From: Opisthocomus hoazin
Lineage: Eukaryota; Chordata; Aves; Opisthocomiformes; Opisthocomidae
Assembly: GCF_030867145.1 (NCBI RefSeq)
Contig: NC_134436.1
Location: 5,456,001 to 5,520,000, forward strand
Direction of reading: 5' to 3'
DNA length: 64,000 nt
The translations under genes were made by a program, and so were the position numbers. Positions 62,785 through 64,000 of the stretch are shown piece after piece. Numbering within the stretch: the first letter of the stretch is position 1; each line of letters begins with the position of its first letter. The notes beneath the pieces are model-generated. The model had not been told where the DNA came from and did no database searches. It saw nothing but the letters and a program-made list of their open reading frames with translations.

Positions 62785-63200
62785 CAAATCCATTCTTGTG
62801 CCGCTTCCCTGAAAAGCTTTTCAGTAAACGCACTCATGCTACTACAGGAGCTTCTCTCAGCAATAAGCCACCCATCTGCCATCAACAAGTTAGGACTAAA
62901 GGAAGCCACAGCTGCGGAAAAAGAAAACGTGAGCTTCAATTAAACAGCTGAGCAGCCACAGAGGACGAAAACTTGTATTAAGCACCGATTTAAAAATTGC
63001 AGACCTGTCAGAGGAGATCAAGCCGGTGATTTCAAAAGGAATATTCCAAGAGAGCATCGTGGATTCAGTTTTGCACTAATATCAAAGGACACTAAACCCA
63101 GTAAATTATTCAAAGGCTGTCTTACATTAGAGCCTTTTACAGACTCACCGCGTTGAGTCTAAAACTACGACTGAATGCAACCTCCAATGTACTCAAAAGA
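62785..63200 (+). other. LRRTM2: Putative LRRTM2 5' UTR with upstream ORFs
   Basis: This stretch lies between the proposed start site and the LRRTM2 ATG. It contains a 35-codon upstream ORF (62836-62943). Another upstream ATG at 63175, with an internal in-frame ATG at 63187, reads through the splice junction and ends at a TAG at 63567-63569, overlapping the main start in another frame. The left boundary is estimated, not seen. Confidence 0.45.
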
Positions 63201-63204
63201 ATGG
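63201..63204 (+). CDS. LRRTM2: LRRTM2 exon 1 coding tip (Met1 plus first base of Gly2)
   Basis: ATGG precedes a strong GTAAGT donor at 63205. Joined to GC at 63546-63547 it gives Met-Gly, in frame with exon 2. This mini coding exon is typical of the gene and too short for ORF finders. Confidence 0.9.
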
Positions 63205-64000
63205 GTAAGTTCCTGCGTTTCTATATACCTTGTATAATGAATGACCGGCTATGCTTTAAAGGAGCACTTCGGTGCTAAAGCAAATTTTTCTGCACCGAAC
63301 CTTATGAGAAAAAAAAAAATGTTTTCTGGTTGTGACACTGTAATCCTCCGTAATAGAGATAAAGACTCATCCTAAGTGTAATATCCAAGTATTCTGTGTT
63401 TCGTAGTAAGTTGTCTCTTGCATTTAGAATTAGCTTGTCGGAAATGCATGGCAATGTTATCTGCAGTGAAATCTTCCATCGTGATGTTCAAAGTATACTG
63501 ATAAGGCTATCCTATCTTGTTGTTTTCCTAAATTATATTCTGCAGGCTTACATTTCAAGTGGCCATTAGGGGCTCGTATGCTGGCAGCACTATATGCAAT
63601 GAGTATGGTTTTAAAAATGCTGCCTGCCTTGGGCATGGCTTGTCCACCAAAATGTCGCTGTGAGAAGCTGCTCTTTTACTGTGACTCTCAGGGGTATCAC
63701 TCAGTGCCAAACACCACTGAAAAGGGCTCGCTAGGTTTGTCACTGAGGCACAATTATATTTCTGAACTTGAAAGGGATCAATTTGCAAGCTTCAGTCAAC
63801 TTACTTGGCTTCACTTAGATCATAATCAAATTGCAACAGTCAGAGAAGATTCTTTTCAAGGACTGTATAAACTTAAGGAATTAGTCTTAAGTTCCAACAA
63901 AATCTTTCATTTGCCAAACACAACTTTTAGCCAGCTGCTTAACCTGCAGAATTTGGACCTCTCTTTTAATCAGTTATCCTCTCTGCACCCCGAGCTCTTC
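63201..64000 (+). CDS. LRRTM2: LRRTM2, leucine-rich repeat transmembrane neuronal protein 2 (5' part, span entry)
   Basis: LRRTM2 is a postsynaptic single-pass adhesion protein that binds presynaptic neurexins and organises excitatory synapses. The coding sequence is split: ATGG at 63201-63204, a 341-bp intron starting GTAAGT (63205-63545), then exon 2. The split after four bases reproduces the mammalian MGLHFKWPLG start exactly. The first 153 residues are in the window: signal peptide, LRRNT cap and the first LRRs. The remaining LRRs, LRRCT, transmembrane helix and ECEV-type tail lie beyond 64000. The ATG has a strong context (A at -3, G at +4). The gene runs antisense inside CTNNA1 intron 7. 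Confidence 0.96.
63205..63545 (+). other. LRRTM2: LRRTM2 intron 1
   Basis: It is 341 bp, GTAAGT to TGCAG, AT-rich, with a poly-A run near 63309-63319. No other feature seen. Confidence 0.9.
63546..64000 (+). CDS. LRRTM2: LRRTM2 exon 2 (open at window end)
   Basis: It encodes residues 3-153 after completing Gly2. Residues 3-33 form a hydrophobic signal peptide (LAALYAMSMVLKMLPALGMA). The LRRNT cap is CPPKCRC-x6-C (Cys34, 38, 40, 47). An N-glycosylation sequon NTT lies at Asn57 and another NTT follows in the LRRs. LRRs with the LxLxxNxI pattern follow: LGLSLRHNYISEL, LTWLHLDHNQIATV, LKELVLSSNKIFHL, LQNLDLSFNQLSSL. The frame is open to the window edge. Close to human, with conservative changes (for example Arg12 and Tyr52). 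Confidence 0.97.

Larger units (their letters stand above)
54591..64000 (-). other. CTNNA1: CTNNA1 intron 7 (partial), host of LRRTM2
   Basis: At least 9.4 kb of intron 7 continues beyond the window. From 54591 to about 62700 I recognise no coding exon; frames such as 59307-59804 (-), 60018-60371 (+) and 62242-62694 (+) have unrecognised products. GC content rises locally around 56000-56300 and 59100-59600. The LRRTM2 gene occupies the right end on the opposite strand, the same nested arrangement as in human. Confidence 0.85.

Noticed and set aside
62740..62943. 67-codon frame starting in the LRRTM2 promoter
   Set aside because: Its first ATG overlaps the CRE and lies upstream of the likely transcription start; only the internal 35-codon part could be in the mRNA, listed as a uORF.
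1..64000. CRISPR arrays, prokaryotic operons, phage or viral genes, tRNA and rRNA genes
   Set aside because: No direct-repeat and spacer pattern, Shine-Dalgarno spaced gene runs, viral protein similarity or cloverleaf-like gene was noticed; the gene content is vertebrate.

Overview
This window is vertebrate nuclear DNA, almost certainly avian. It has multi-exon genes with GT-AG introns, a CR1 LINE 3' fragment, GC-rich gene ends next to AT-rich introns, and compact introns. The gene order matches human 5q31.2: SIL1 and CTNNA1 are convergent, and LRRTM2 is nested in antisense inside CTNNA1 intron 7. No bacterial, phage or CRISPR content was seen. Species cannot be fixed by reading alone.

Layout. 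(1) 1-985 (+): end of the last SIL1 intron, the last coding exon (468-818) and a short 3' UTR. (2) About 986-5925: convergent intergenic region with a roughly 590-bp purine tract (2034-2621), a CpG-rich block (4738-4990) and an AT-rich block that may be a distal CTNNA1 3' UTR. (3) 5928-54590 (-): 3' UTR and the last eleven coding exons of CTNNA1 (alphaE-catenin), numbered 8-18 after the human gene. They encode 552 contiguous residues, 355-906 in human numbering: the end of M1, M2, M3, the phospho-linker and the whole actin-binding domain. Every junction is phase-consistent. Exons 1-7 lie beyond position 64000. (4) 54591-64000: CTNNA1 intron 7, with the 5' part of LRRTM2 on the + strand: a CRE/TATA-type promoter (62730-62757), a 5' UTR with short upstream ORFs, a first exon whose coding part is only ATGG (63201-63204), a 341-bp intron, and exon 2 from 63546, open at the window edge.

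How the genes relate. SIL1 is the ER nucleotide-exchange factor for BiP. CTNNA1 links cadherin-beta-catenin to F-actin. LRRTM2 is a postsynaptic adhesion protein that binds neurexin. They share a conserved neighbourhood, not a pathway. LRRTM2 and CTNNA1 could be coupled transcriptionally, because the LRRTM2 promoter region is where an intragenic CTNNA1 promoter would be expected. The CTNNA1 reading frame here has an ATG at residue 371 that would give exactly 536 residues.

Nearly all other open reading frames are intronic, antisense or low-complexity shadows. I found no convincing unknown gene system. The points most worth checking are the bidirectional LRRTM2/CTNNA1 promoter, the purine tract between convergent genes, alternative CTNNA1 3' ends, and the LRRTM2 upstream ORFs.
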